Source: Buxus sempervirens (lineage: Eukaryota > Streptophyta > Magnoliopsida > Buxales > Buxaceae). From it: a stretch of DNA of 64,000 bases. Below the pieces are notes generated by a model. That model made no database searches, was not told the DNA's origin, and saw only the letters and a program-made list of their open reading frames with translations. The stretch spans positions 12,628,205 through 12,692,204 of the forward strand of contig OX387184.1 of NCBI GenBank assembly GCA_947561395.2, written 5' to 3'. Made by a program: the position numbers and the translations under genes. Every line of letters starts with the position of its first letter. The stretch's first letter is position 1. Below are positions 36,008 to 46,700 of this stretch, one piece after another.

Positions 36008-37015
36008 TCTTATGCCGTCTACTCTTAATCCAACCCGGGTCCAGCATGGTCTAATCGGGTACAGATCAATACTATCCTTGTGTCTTTTATCTTATGCCGT
36101 CTACTCTTAATCCAACCTGGGTCCAACATGGTCTAATCGGGTACAGATTAATACTATCCCTGTGTCTTTTATCTTATGCCGTCTACTCTTAATCCAACCC
36201 GGGTCCAGCATGGTCTAATCGGGTACAGATTAATACTATCCCTGTAGAGGTGGCAATGGGTCGGGTTTGGGTCGGGTTGATGTATGGGGTTAACAAGCCA
36301 AGGCTCAACCCGAACCCGGCCCGTTTAATAAACGGGTTGGAATATCCCAACTCGCTCTAATCTGCTTTAACCGACCAACCCGTTTAAATAATTTAAATTA
36401 TTACTAAAAATTAAAAATTTTAATTCATTCTAATATCAAAGTCTATACAAATTCTATTTTTTAATTCATTTTAATATCAAAGGACACCTAATAAGCATAA
36501 TAATACAACAATCATTAAGATAGAACTAAAATAACATGAAAAAAAGAACTAAAACATAATAATAAAGTTTTAAAAGACTTTACTTGTCATCAATGCGTCA
36601 ATTTATATTAATAGAGGCTAAGAAATTTGAAATATTTATACGTAAAAAGTCTTTCTTCACTTTATTCTTTGTCATTATTTATATTAAAAGAAGAAAGATT
36701 GAATAGCCACAAGAATTGTTATTATAATTTTCCAAACTTTTATTACACAAAAAAATAAACGAGTTGTAATCATGTCATTTCGGGTTGAGGGGTCAAACCC
36801 TAACCCAACCCGTTTATAATCGGGTTGAGAATTCATGACCTTAACCCAACCTGTTTATTGAAACAGTCAACCCTAACCCGCCTAAGACCGGGCGGGTTGG
36901 CGGGTCACGGGTCACAATTGCCACCTCTATATCCCTATGTCTTTTATCTTATGCCGTCTACTCTTAATCCAACCCGGGTCCGGCATGGTCTAATCGGGTA
37001 CGGATTATCCCTATG
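36008..37015. repeat. 82-bp tandem repeat, four copies, split by a hAT element
   Basis: Units starting TCTTATGCCGTCTACTC begin at 36008, 36090, 36172 and 36947. Each contains TTAATCCAACC-GGGTCC-GCATGGTCTAATCGGGTAC. Removing the element at 36245-36929 and one 8-bp TSD puts the fourth unit exactly 82 bp after the third. Confidence 0.9.
36245..36929. mobile_element. 685-bp hAT MITE inserted in the tandem repeat
   Basis: Ends TAGAGGTGGCAATGGGTCGG and reversed TAGAGGTGGCAATTGTGACC. TSD TATCCCTG (36237-36244) and TATCCCTA (36930-36937), 7 of 8. Subterminal GGGTCGGGTTGG-type repeats lie at both ends around an AT-rich core. No ORF. Confidence 0.88.
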
Positions 37016-38062
37016 TCTTTGATATCTTGCGCTTATTGCTGGATTATGACTTGAGATCCAATCCTATTGCTTATCATCAATCCTCTTTTTATATCATCTC
37101 CCAAGGTTCATTAAAAATATGACCCCTTTGACATCGGAAGAGCTTCCGTTAACTTTCCTTTGAAATGTCAGTTTAGGTGCAAGGTTATGGAAGAATGTAA
37201 AATTTTTTGTGGAATCGAGCCTTCGGATGAACATAAGAAATGGCATATGGGGCCAACTTAAAACGCATACTCTGGCAAATTCTCACATCTCCAGAGAAGG
37301 GCAGCCCACCAGATTATTGAAAAGCATGGGGAAAATGTAACAACTCAAATTTTCCCCAAGACCCATCCCAACGAAGCCTCTTGATTCGAGAATTACACGA
37401 CAAAACCAACATTTCCCTGTGCGACTATAAAAGAAAAGGTGAATTCTTGGAAGGCCCTTTCCTCTCGTACGTACCAATTCATAGTACCGTGAAATGGACG
37501 TATGCCTGCGTTTATGGTACTAACACAGAAGCAAACTGTTAAAATTAACTTTATTTAATTCCTTCACACTATATACGAACTAAAATTACCCTTTCGTCCC
37601 TCTTTTTGAATCCTAGGAGGCCATTAGAGGTGCACTGCTCTTTATTCTACCCTCTCTTCAGTCTCTTGATCTACCTTATTAGACATAGGCACTCCATGAG
37701 GCAAGTTTCGTTTTGAACTTGATTTCGTTCCAAATAGGGACCCAATATTGAGCATAGCTATAACAATCCAAAATTCAAATGCGTTTATGCCTTTAAATTT
37801 AAATTCTAAACCAGCCAAAACAACCTTATCATCAATCTAGATAGATAAACTGACTCCTCATTTCTATTTCTCTCTATACAAACCCCAAAAATCTCCTCTA
37901 TGAGATATACTTCCAACTACCGATTTAAATTGGGAGACTTGCAACTCATAGGATTCTTATTTACGATGAGTTCTGTCAGCCTGTCATTGGCTCTCATAAT
38001 TAAATTAAAAACCCTACTGACTAAACATGCCTTTTAATAAAAGGCCAAAACCCTAATCTCTC

Positions 38063-38104
<42 letters not shown>

Positions 38105-38580
38105 CGCACATGGGCAGCTGGTATTAAAGAATCCTGAACAGCTGTGAATCACGTGACACCTGTAAAGCCATCTCTCCTTTCTCTTCAGACTAACAACTGG
38201 TTGAGACACCTGCAGGTCCTGCACGACGACTAAAACCTAGTTCTCCAGATGTTGAAAACCTCGCTCACTGTTCACTCTCTCTCTCATGGGGGATCTTCAT
38301 AGTAATGTTAAATCAAAACATGGACGAAGTAAGCATTCAAGAGGGAACAGAAACAGAGAACAGAAATACAGAAACAAAAGAATCACTAAAATGATAATAG
38401 TAAAACTAACAATAGAAACATATCAAACCACGAGAGTCATCGACAAACAGACTATCGTCACTCGTCCATAATCATACTCACATAAAAAATTATTAAACGA
38501 AAAGTAAAAATAAAAAATAAAAAAACTAAAGAGCCACTAAATGGAATCTACGAAGAGAGAACTCCGATCAGATCTAAACT
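37016..38580. other. Intergenic, includes (CT)n microsatellite at about 38063-38102
   Basis: No supported gene. A long uninterrupted TC/CT repeat lies at about 38063-38102. The part nearest 38580 is probably the 3' flank of the AGP gene. Confidence 0.4.
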
Positions 38581-39009
38581 CTAAATTAGTATAACAGAGG
38601 CGAATAGGCCAACGGCTGCAGATCCTGCGATGGTGACTCTGCTCACAAAAGCAGCGCCTTTGTCAGATGGAGAGCCTGAGGGACCTTCTGTTGGAGGAGT
38701 GCTGATTCCCGCGGGAGATGCAGCTCCTGGAGCCGTCGCACCAGGAGCACCCGCAGGAGGAGCCGGAGGAGAAACAGCAGAGTTCGGTGAAGGAGACGAC
38801 GCCGGTGGAGTCACAGTCGGAGCAGGAGCCGCGACCGGTGGCTTCGTGACAGGAGAAGGTGCCGAAGCCGGCCGAGGAGAGGCCTTCGGCGGCGATGCCG
38901 TAGGAGGCTGAGTCGGTGCAGCTCGTGGTGCGGCTCCCGGTGCCTGTGCCAGAGCCGATCCGATCACCAAAGCGAAGATCATCAGAACAACAGCGTTTGA
39001 AAGAGCCAT
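38581..39009 (-). CDS. Classical arabinogalactan protein, GPI-anchored (142 aa)
   Basis: Single exon on the minus strand, ATG at 39009. Residues 1-21 are a signal peptide (MALSNAVVLMIFALVIGSALA), cleaved before QAPGAAP. Residues 22 to about 115 are almost only Ala, Pro, Ser, Thr and Gly, with repeated AP, SP, TP and PP dipeptides, the sites of proline hydroxylation and type II arabinogalactan addition. After a small-residue omega region (SPSDKGAA) comes a C-terminal hydrophobic tail (IAGSAAVGLFASVILI), removed on GPI attachment. No Lys-rich insert or fasciclin domain, so it is a classical AGP. The product is a cell-surface proteoglycan. A CT-rich 5' UTR and a TATA box lie upstream. Confidence 0.92.
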   Translation of the reverse strand: MALSNAVVLMIFALVIGSALAQAPGAAPRAAPTQPPTASPPKASPRPASAPSPVTKPPVAAPAPTVTPPASSPSPNSAVSPPAPPAGAPGATAPGAASPAGISTPPTEGPSGSPSDKGAAFVSRVTIAGSAAVGLFASVILI

Positions 39010-39103
39010 CTTCTATCTCTCTCTCTCTCTCTCTTTCTTCCAGAAATCAACAGAGAAAGAGACGGTATTCGCAGATATCGATTTAAGGAACAAAACGAGT
39101 AAG

Positions 39104-39113
39104 AGACTATATA
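39104..39113 (-). promoter_or_regulatory. Probable TATA box of the AGP gene
   Basis: On the minus strand CTTATATAGTC lies about 95-105 bp upstream of the ATG, followed by a TC-rich leader (GA repeats on the plus strand near 39015-39035). Confidence 0.5.
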
Positions 39114-39479
39114 AGAAGGAAAGAGAGCGACGAGTAAGTAAGTCGGTTCAAAAGCCTTCGAAAGTAATCTAAATTCTGAAAACGCGGTCTCCTAATAATA
39201 GGCAAATTGGACGCCGCTTTGGGTTTTGCGTATCCCATCGTTGCTTCAAATCGGAGCGTACACGTATCCACTCCAGGAAGTTATGCTGATGGACGATTCT
39301 AGTCATTCTTCTCCACCGTCCAAAGAAAAAAAAAAGAGTAAGGCATGTTGATCCAACGGTCACGAGATTACTAAAGGCTGAGTCCGGCCCATCCGAAGAA
39401 CCGAGTGATTTGTGAACCAATTAGTGACTGCCACGTTTGGGTCGGTTATTCGCGGAACTCCAATGTCTATCGCTTAAAA

Positions 39480-40270
39480 GCCTGTAGAATATCACGGAGA
39501 CACCGATCTCGGTCCGATAACGGATGACACTAGATCGGCCCGTACCGATCCGGTCCAGAACTGTACCGGCCAGTTCGGTCCAAAGCCGTCCCAGTAAACA
39601 AGGTTAGAAAAATCTTAAAATTGATATTATATGTTATGAAAAAGGCATTTACAATTGTTAAAATTTATAAATGATTGATATAAATATAATAAAATTGATA
39701 TTATATGTTATAATGTCAAATTATATCTTTATATGCTAATATTATAACATATCATTATTTGTTAAATTATATTATCACAAAAAGTAACATGTAACATATA
39801 ATTTTATATTATATTTTTTATTTATCATAACATATAATTTGATATATGTCAAATTATATTAAAAACAACTTATAATTTTAAATTATATATCAAATTATAT
39901 TATATGTTACAACGTATAATATGACATGCTATAATGTCAAATTATAAAAAATAACATATCGAATTATATATTATAATTTTACATTTTAACATAGATTTCC
40001 AACTTTATTATATCTTATATCAATCATCTATAATTTGCAACAATTATAAATGAATGTTCCTTAATTTTTTGATTTTTTCTTGTTTTTAAAATTTTTCTGA
40101 ATTTTAAAACCAGACTAGACTGGCTATGGACCGACCAATCCAAAGCAAAATCAGTGTTTTTCTCTTTCTGTTTTTTTTTTGTTGGATCGCCTTGAACCGG
40201 CTAGCTAGATACAGTTTGTACCAGGATCAGGCTGGACCGGTCCAATCCTCGGTACCGGTCTATAAAACCT
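39480..40270. repeat. Probable MITE-like element with GC-rich ends and palindromic AT core
   Basis: Both ends carry CCGGTCCAG / CTGGACCGG and GTACCGG-type phrases in inverted orientation (about 39530-39590 and 40175-40262). The core (about 39600-40060) consists of repeated ATATAATTTGATAT-like words. I could not fix the tips or a TSD. Confidence 0.4.
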
Positions 40271-40547
40271 TTCATTGAAGGGAAGGTTTTGAAAATTGAA
40301 AATCGGAGTAGAGCCAATTTTGGGCTTGTGAAAACCTGGCTGAATAATTTGTATTAGCCCTCATTATACATTGGTGGCATATACAACATTGCACGTGGAC
40401 AATTAAAAAGTAGTAATAGTTAAGTTGTAAAAAAATTTGAAACATATTTGATGTTGGTTGGTGCATGTGGGCGAGTTGCCATGTGAGGATCTTAGGTTAG
40501 TGGGTTGGCAAGCTATTTCACAGGGACATATAGAGGAGGGGGGAGAT

Positions 40548-40700
40548 TGTGACAACTTGTTCCCACATTAGAAACAGATGAAAGCCTGATAAAGTATAAG
40601 AGTCAAAAAGAACACTTAACTTAGCCAAGTGCCTTTTTAGGACAAAACCGTGCTGCCTTAAGCCCAAAGTAACAATAACTCACTAGGTTGGGATGTTACA
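40548..40700 (+). mobile_element. Short LTR (153 bp) with polypurine tract before it and primer-binding site after it (TRIM-like)
   Basis: LTR TGTGACAACTTG...GGATGTTACA. Directly after, from 40703, is TGGTATGAGAGCC, the initiator-tRNA-Met primer-binding site. Directly before is the purine run GAGGAGGGGGGAGA. A polypurine tract belongs upstream of a 3' LTR and a primer site downstream of a 5' LTR, so this LTR has internal sequence on both sides, as in tandem TRIM arrays. Confidence 0.6.
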
Positions 40701-41121
40701 AATGGTATGAGAGCCAGATTAGTGGACTAGTAGGCTACCGTGCAAACCTTGAGGGGTTTAGATTGTGACTACGTAGAATATTTATTGGCCTAAGTACACT
40801 TCGAGAAAATACAACTACTTTAATAAGATTTCACAAGCTAATTGCCTTGATTATAAATGAAGCATTGATTCGGCACCTATTGTATAAATGATTTTTGTTA
40901 AAAAGGTTTACAAGTACTTATCATGACTCGCCAGCTGATGAATTCGATTGAAGAGACAAAGCGCATTAAGAATTTGATGAAATAATTTTGTTCCATTTAA
41001 TTCATCTGTACCTTTGGCTAAGAGAGAGTTATGGACGAATTTTGTGAAAGTACCAAGATTTTCAAATGCTTACATATATATAATTAGACTAATTTTTAGC
41101 AACCAAATTATATAATTCTAC

Positions 41122-41175
41122 CCTACATGGGTTATTGGGGATGGAACCAATGTGGATTTTAAGAAACACTCCCCC
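41122..41175 (+). mobile_element. Tiny L1 ORF2 fragment
   Basis: Reads WVIGDGTNVDF, a phrase typical of the C-terminal region of plant L1 reverse transcriptase proteins. Only about 15-20 codons are recognisable. Confidence 0.35.
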
Positions 41176-41210
41176 ATCCTTCGAAACTTCTATCCTACCA
41201 TACTAACTAA

Positions 41211-41270
41211 CCCCATTCTCAACTGTCACACCAAAAAACAAAAAAAAAAAAAAAACCCCATTCTCAACTG
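41211..41270 (+). mobile_element. Micro-retroinsertion: TCACACC + poly(A) with 15-bp TSD
   Basis: CCCCATTCTCAACTG occurs at 41211-41225 and at 41256-41270. Between them is only TCACACC, then AAAAAAC and about 15 A. Orientation is opposite to the copies at 11885, 34830 and 50153. Confidence 0.75.
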
Positions 41271-43758
41271 GCTGGGCTGTGCAAATTAAATTATGAATTT
41301 ATTAAAACATGACTTTTAGCAGGGGCCAAACCTGCCTCGGTAGTGTCATACACTAGTCCTTTAATATCTCAATGGGCTGTCATTTTGGTCTCCCCAATAA
41401 TTAATTTTCAAAAAATAGTTTTGTGGGCTTTGTCAACAAAACTCAGAAAAAACCAAAAAAAAGGGAAGACGAAAACAAGGCTATGTTGTAGCCGTTGGAC
41501 ACGTAATGGAGATGCCTAGAAATACTTATGTGTTGGGGGCAGAACGATGAGAATGTGCCAGTTGTTTTGATTGATTTGATTTGAACCTTCCACGAACGAG
41601 GACTTGGGTTCGCTTATTCCTGAAATTATTCGGGGCTTTCATTCTCAGAATAATAAACGCTGGCAAAAAGAACCAGAACGTGGGCGTAGCTCTTCTTGCC
41701 TTCTTGGTTGATCGGTTCTAACGGAATCGTTGCCATCCCAATGTCCAATGTGATGTGGCCAAACAAATTTAAGGAAAACTTTACTTGTTCTTATTAAGAA
41801 AGAGTTACGAAAGATACGAGGAGAAAACAACACCCTATTTTATCTCTTACTAGAGAATTACAAGAATGCGTTCGAAAGGCATTAGTAGGAGGAGGAGGAG
41901 GAGGAGGAGGAGGGTACCTCCTGCAGTGCAGGTTGTAAGGTCTCGTGTTAACCTTAGCCAAAGACCAGGGTTACATTCTTTTTAGGTTCAAAGTAATTTT
42001 CCTTCCTCTTCCGAAACAAGGTTCTTTCCCCTTATCGTCAAAAGGAAGCCTTGATGTTTCCTCCTCTTTAGCGTGTACCGGCGGGAATCACATTGCTCCT
42101 GATATGGGGTCGGGCTGATCCTCTGACATCGCAACAGAAAGTGACAGATAGGACTTGGGATGAAATCGTTTATCCGCCATTGTTTGCAGCTAACCCAGCT
42201 GCTTCATTAATGCGATCTCTTGTCTTTCTTTTATCTTCTGGCATTAATGTATCAGATCAGAGTCAGATCTCAGAAGGCGGAGGCGAGTCTCCGTCACCGC
42301 CAACTTCAGATTCACATGTCGTGACGTCCGCTAAAGGGTACGTCGTGTGGTCCCGGGAGGTCGAGAGAGAGGAACTTCAACCCTCTTTGGGTTTTTTTTT
42401 TTCTTCTTAAGAAAAAAATTGAAGATGATTGTAGGTGGACCCACATCTACAGAATCAACGTGTTCTGTTGCAGTATTGTACGTGTACCTATCTATTTCGT
42501 ACAAATTGAGCAGGCCCATTATAAAACGTGATCAGAAAAATATTTTTATACCCAAACATGACTTTATATTTTAGAAATAATCTTGTCAGTTTTAATTTCA
42601 TTTTTTAAAGCATGAGTAGAAATAAAAAATAAAAAAAAAAGAGAAAAATTTTAATGTTCACACAATTGTTGTAGCAAGCTAATATACATATGCAACAATA
42701 TTTAATTACATTAAAAGAGTAATACTTAATAGTAGGAAGGTACCACTAATTACGTTACAACAAGGTTAAGCTATTTCTTAAAACAAATTCATTATCTTTC
42801 AAAATGTTTAGTTATTTTTATTTAAGAACTTTTAAATAATACAACAATATTCTTTTACCGCCTGCATTCTATCCTTTACCCTGCCACGCTTAACTTCTGC
42901 AGTTTGATTCAGAACTTTTGCTTTTGAAAATGTTAAAAAAAAAAAAGCCAAACCAAGTTATGCTCCACATGATAGCATCTCACAGTCACATAGGGGTGGA
43001 TGGCTGCAGTAAATGATGACTGTCCTCCCCTGGTTAGTCACATGAACTTTATATTCTAAACATTGGATCCAGCTCTTCTTCCAATGGAACAAGATGCTGG
43101 CTTCTTCTGCACAAAAGAGTCAAAAAAACCATCTTTCAAGTGAGCTTCACGCAAGTATTGAATCCAATATCAAACCGATCATCAATCTATTACTTCACTG
43201 CTTATCTTGAATTTGGTTCCAAGGACTAGATAATGGCCACTCAGTACAAAAACCGATCCATACCTGCAGAAATCATTATTACTGATCTGAATCAACCGAA
43301 TCGCTGCTCTTTTATCATAATATGTTCGTTAAGATTGTACTCGTTCTCAACCTCAACCGATAATGCCCGTTTTGGCGGCTATAACTAATCTATGTTCTTC
43401 CCTGAATTGTTAAATACAGTCATACATATACAGCTCTCTTTCAGATTATTAATAGCGTTACAAGTTATTACTGAAGCTTAAGTTTCCATCTTGACTAAGT
43501 AGATTTAAGATGGAGAATTAAATATCTCATACGAAAAAGTTGAGATACTAAGATTTTGGTGCCACTGTACAATCTTCTCTTTAGAATGTGAAATTCTGAG
43601 ATGAGGTTGATGTCTGAATAACATCAAGACCACCATTGCTCTACGTTTTGTACGATGCTTTCATAGAGAACTACCACTAACTGCCTGGTACCCCAAGAAC
43701 GAGACATATTCATTGTAGGAAGTGATAATAAGGACGTTGATCCGCTTCAATGATCATT
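41271..43758. other. Intergenic, includes (GGA)n at about 41889-41912
   Basis: A GGA trinucleotide repeat at about 41889-41912. A 105-codon open frame at 42093-42410 is moderately GC-rich but matches no family I know. Nothing else is supported. Confidence 0.35.
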
Positions 43759-46700
43759 TCAGGGTTTTGCTTCTAGAAGAATTGAAGAGTAGGGAGCAAT
43801 TTTGTATGTGCTTCCGATGCCTGGAAGTCCTTCTGGAATAAAATCATTAGGTGACTCGAGATTAGTGTCAACCTACAATTCAGAAAAAAAAAATGGTTAG
43901 CAGAAAATTTATGTGAAATCACAAGATGGTGCTTCTTGTATTGAAATTAATAAATGATATACATCTACCAAAGTTGAATGCAGAATTTGGACAAAATAGC
44001 TTCAGGAACACATAATATGATTCTTCAACCACAAATCAAACCATGTCTGGTTCTGTTCAGTCTAATTGGTCATGTTTTTTAATAATCCAAGAGGTGTTCT
44101 TATTCATCAGTTTCAAACAGTCAGCTGCTGGGGCCTATAATGGAATGTACTGAGCATCATAAAAGTTTCTCAAAGAAAATCCTTGGTTAGAACTGATTTT
44201 GAGGACAGCAAAAATGTCGAATGCTTCGAAGAAGAGCATGATGATACCTATATATAGGAATAAAAGACATCCAGAATTGTACCAATGATTGTGAAATTAA
44301 CCATAAAAGCAATACCGCAAAATTATGGGAAAGAGTGATCAAACAAAAAACAAAGAAAAATAATCAAGTATTAGAAGTATTAGAAAATCAATTTCATGTT
44401 ATGCTAGGGAGATCTATCATTGAGGTAATTAGACAATTTGTGGAGAAGTTTAAGATAATAAGAGAACCTCCATGTGATTTCTATTAACCTCAGAAAATCA
44501 TTTCATGGAGTCACTAAGCATTTACTTGGAAAGTTTTGGAACAATAATTGAGTACCAATGAAGTATATCAAAGTTTTCGCAGACATGCCTGAAGGAGCAC
44601 TACTCAGAGCAAGAGCAGTAGAAAATAAGATGAATAGAGTTTCCATTAATGATAGGTTTACATAGTTGTGAGCCCTTATCTTTTTGCTTTAAACATGGAT
44701 AAATAACTAGCCAAATCCAAGAAGAGGTGCCTTGGCATATGTCATATTTGATTAGACCAAACTAGGGAGTGAGTAAATGCAAAACCGGAGTTTAGGAAGG
44801 ATACTATGGAATTAGAAGTTTTAAAATATATCTAACTAAGACTGAGTATATGGAGTGCAACTTTAATATAAATAGCAGTAGAGGTGAAAAAACAGAAATA
44901 ATTGAGAATCAAGAGATTTCTAGAAGTAATCAATTTCATTATTTTGGATCAATTATTCACAAGAAGGAAGATATTGATAAGAATGTTGCACATAGAATAG
45001 GAGCCAAATGGCTTAGGTGGAGAGGTGTTTTCTGAGCCTTAAATGATTAACATGTTCCACTTAAACTAAAAATAAAATTTTATAAGACAATCATTAGGCT
45101 TGTTTTGATGGATGGATTAGACTGTTTAAATAGCTAAAAAAATAACATATGCATCATATGACCATTGCTAAGATGTAGAAATAGGAAGGATGTGTGGAAA
45201 CACTAATAAAGATAAGGAGTAAACATATGTGAGAGTAGTTAGATGTTGCCCAAATAAGTGATAAGATAAATGAGAGTAGGTTAAGATAGTTTGGGCACAT
45301 AATGAGAGACTTAGGAGGTAGCTATAAAAAGATGTCATGGTATTCATAGAAAGATCCATTAGAGCGAGGGAAAGAACAAAAATAACATGGATGGGGTCGG
45401 TTAGAAATTATATAAATACCTTTAGGGTGACTGAAGAAATGATCATCAATAGACTGGGACGGAGGAAAAAAATTCATGTTTTTGAACCAAACTAGTTGGG
45501 ATAAGACATTTGGCTTTGATTAATTGGCCATTCATGAGACACCACGCTTTTTCTTCGACCAATGATATGAGATTAAATATTTTACACAGTGTCCTCACAA
45601 CTTTAACTAGTCCAAATAATGATTGATTGAGGTTTTTAAACTTTCAAGTAGTAAAAATTGTAGAAGTTTCCAACATTTCTTTGCTTTTTGTACATTTAGT
45701 ATTTTACTTTTCTGGATTTCTATTCACTTTGTGGAACTCAAGATTTTCTCATTTCCAATGAATAACAGATCACTAATAATGATATATAAGAAACCTACTT
45801 CAATGCAGGTGGCATTTTGTTGATAAGTATGTCATAATTGTCAAATAAAAGGCACCAAAAATATGGGACTTGGAAAATAGTTGTGACTAGTGAATCAATG
45901 GCAGCAAATACAAGGGCATATAACATAATGGCAGAAGTTGAAAGGTAATGTTTCATGTCATCCACATACTATAACATAAGATGCACATGCAAGATTACTA
46001 TGATATCAATTTATTTAGTAGATATTTGCCAATCTCACCTATTATATTAGGCCTTGGGAAATTTTAAATCTGGAATTACTCGATTTTTTTATAATTCAGC
46101 AAATATATTACCAGCCTATTATAGAAACTTTGGCTATACTACAAGGATTGAATGAATTTGAAAGACATGAAGAACTAAATGCAATAAGGAAAATACATTA
46201 TACAGAAATGGAGGATAAATATTTATCTCAAGGACTGATATGATGATTGTTCAATTATTCTGTTATGGATGTTGAACTGAAGTAAAAACCTTAGTACGTA
46301 GACATAAAGATCAAGGAAGATATACCACACGGAACCAGTGCTTTTTCTGTGGTGGAGGGGGTATTACAACTTTAACAAAATACTCATGGGCATTGAATGC
46401 CAGGTAGATGTCTGCTCCGAGACTATGATCATGAAGCCTGCAAGATAATTTGATGTCAATGGCAATTCTTTTGCAAAAAACGACACAACTTTCAAGCAGT
46501 TGCTATTTTGTAGCCAAATTCTAATCTGGTCAAGCCATTTAAATTTCATTTAACCTTCTTCCTCATATACCAATGGTCTCAACGTTTTGCAGAAACTGAT
46601 GTCTCAGTTTTGGCCGAGACAGAGACAAATACATAAATAGTGGTATCAGAAGATCATTCATAATAATTCACTCCGATTATTCTCAATTTCCGCTAATACA

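Noticed and set aside
38630..38911. Long open frame on the plus strand across the AGP gene
   Set aside because: It is the antisense shadow of the Ala/Pro-rich AGP coding sequence; GC-rich repeats keep several frames open. The minus-strand protein has signal peptide and GPI signal.
42093..42410. 105-codon open frame as a gene
   Set aside because: Starts with ATG and is GC-rich, but no known domain, no splice partners and no family resemblance; left as uncertain.
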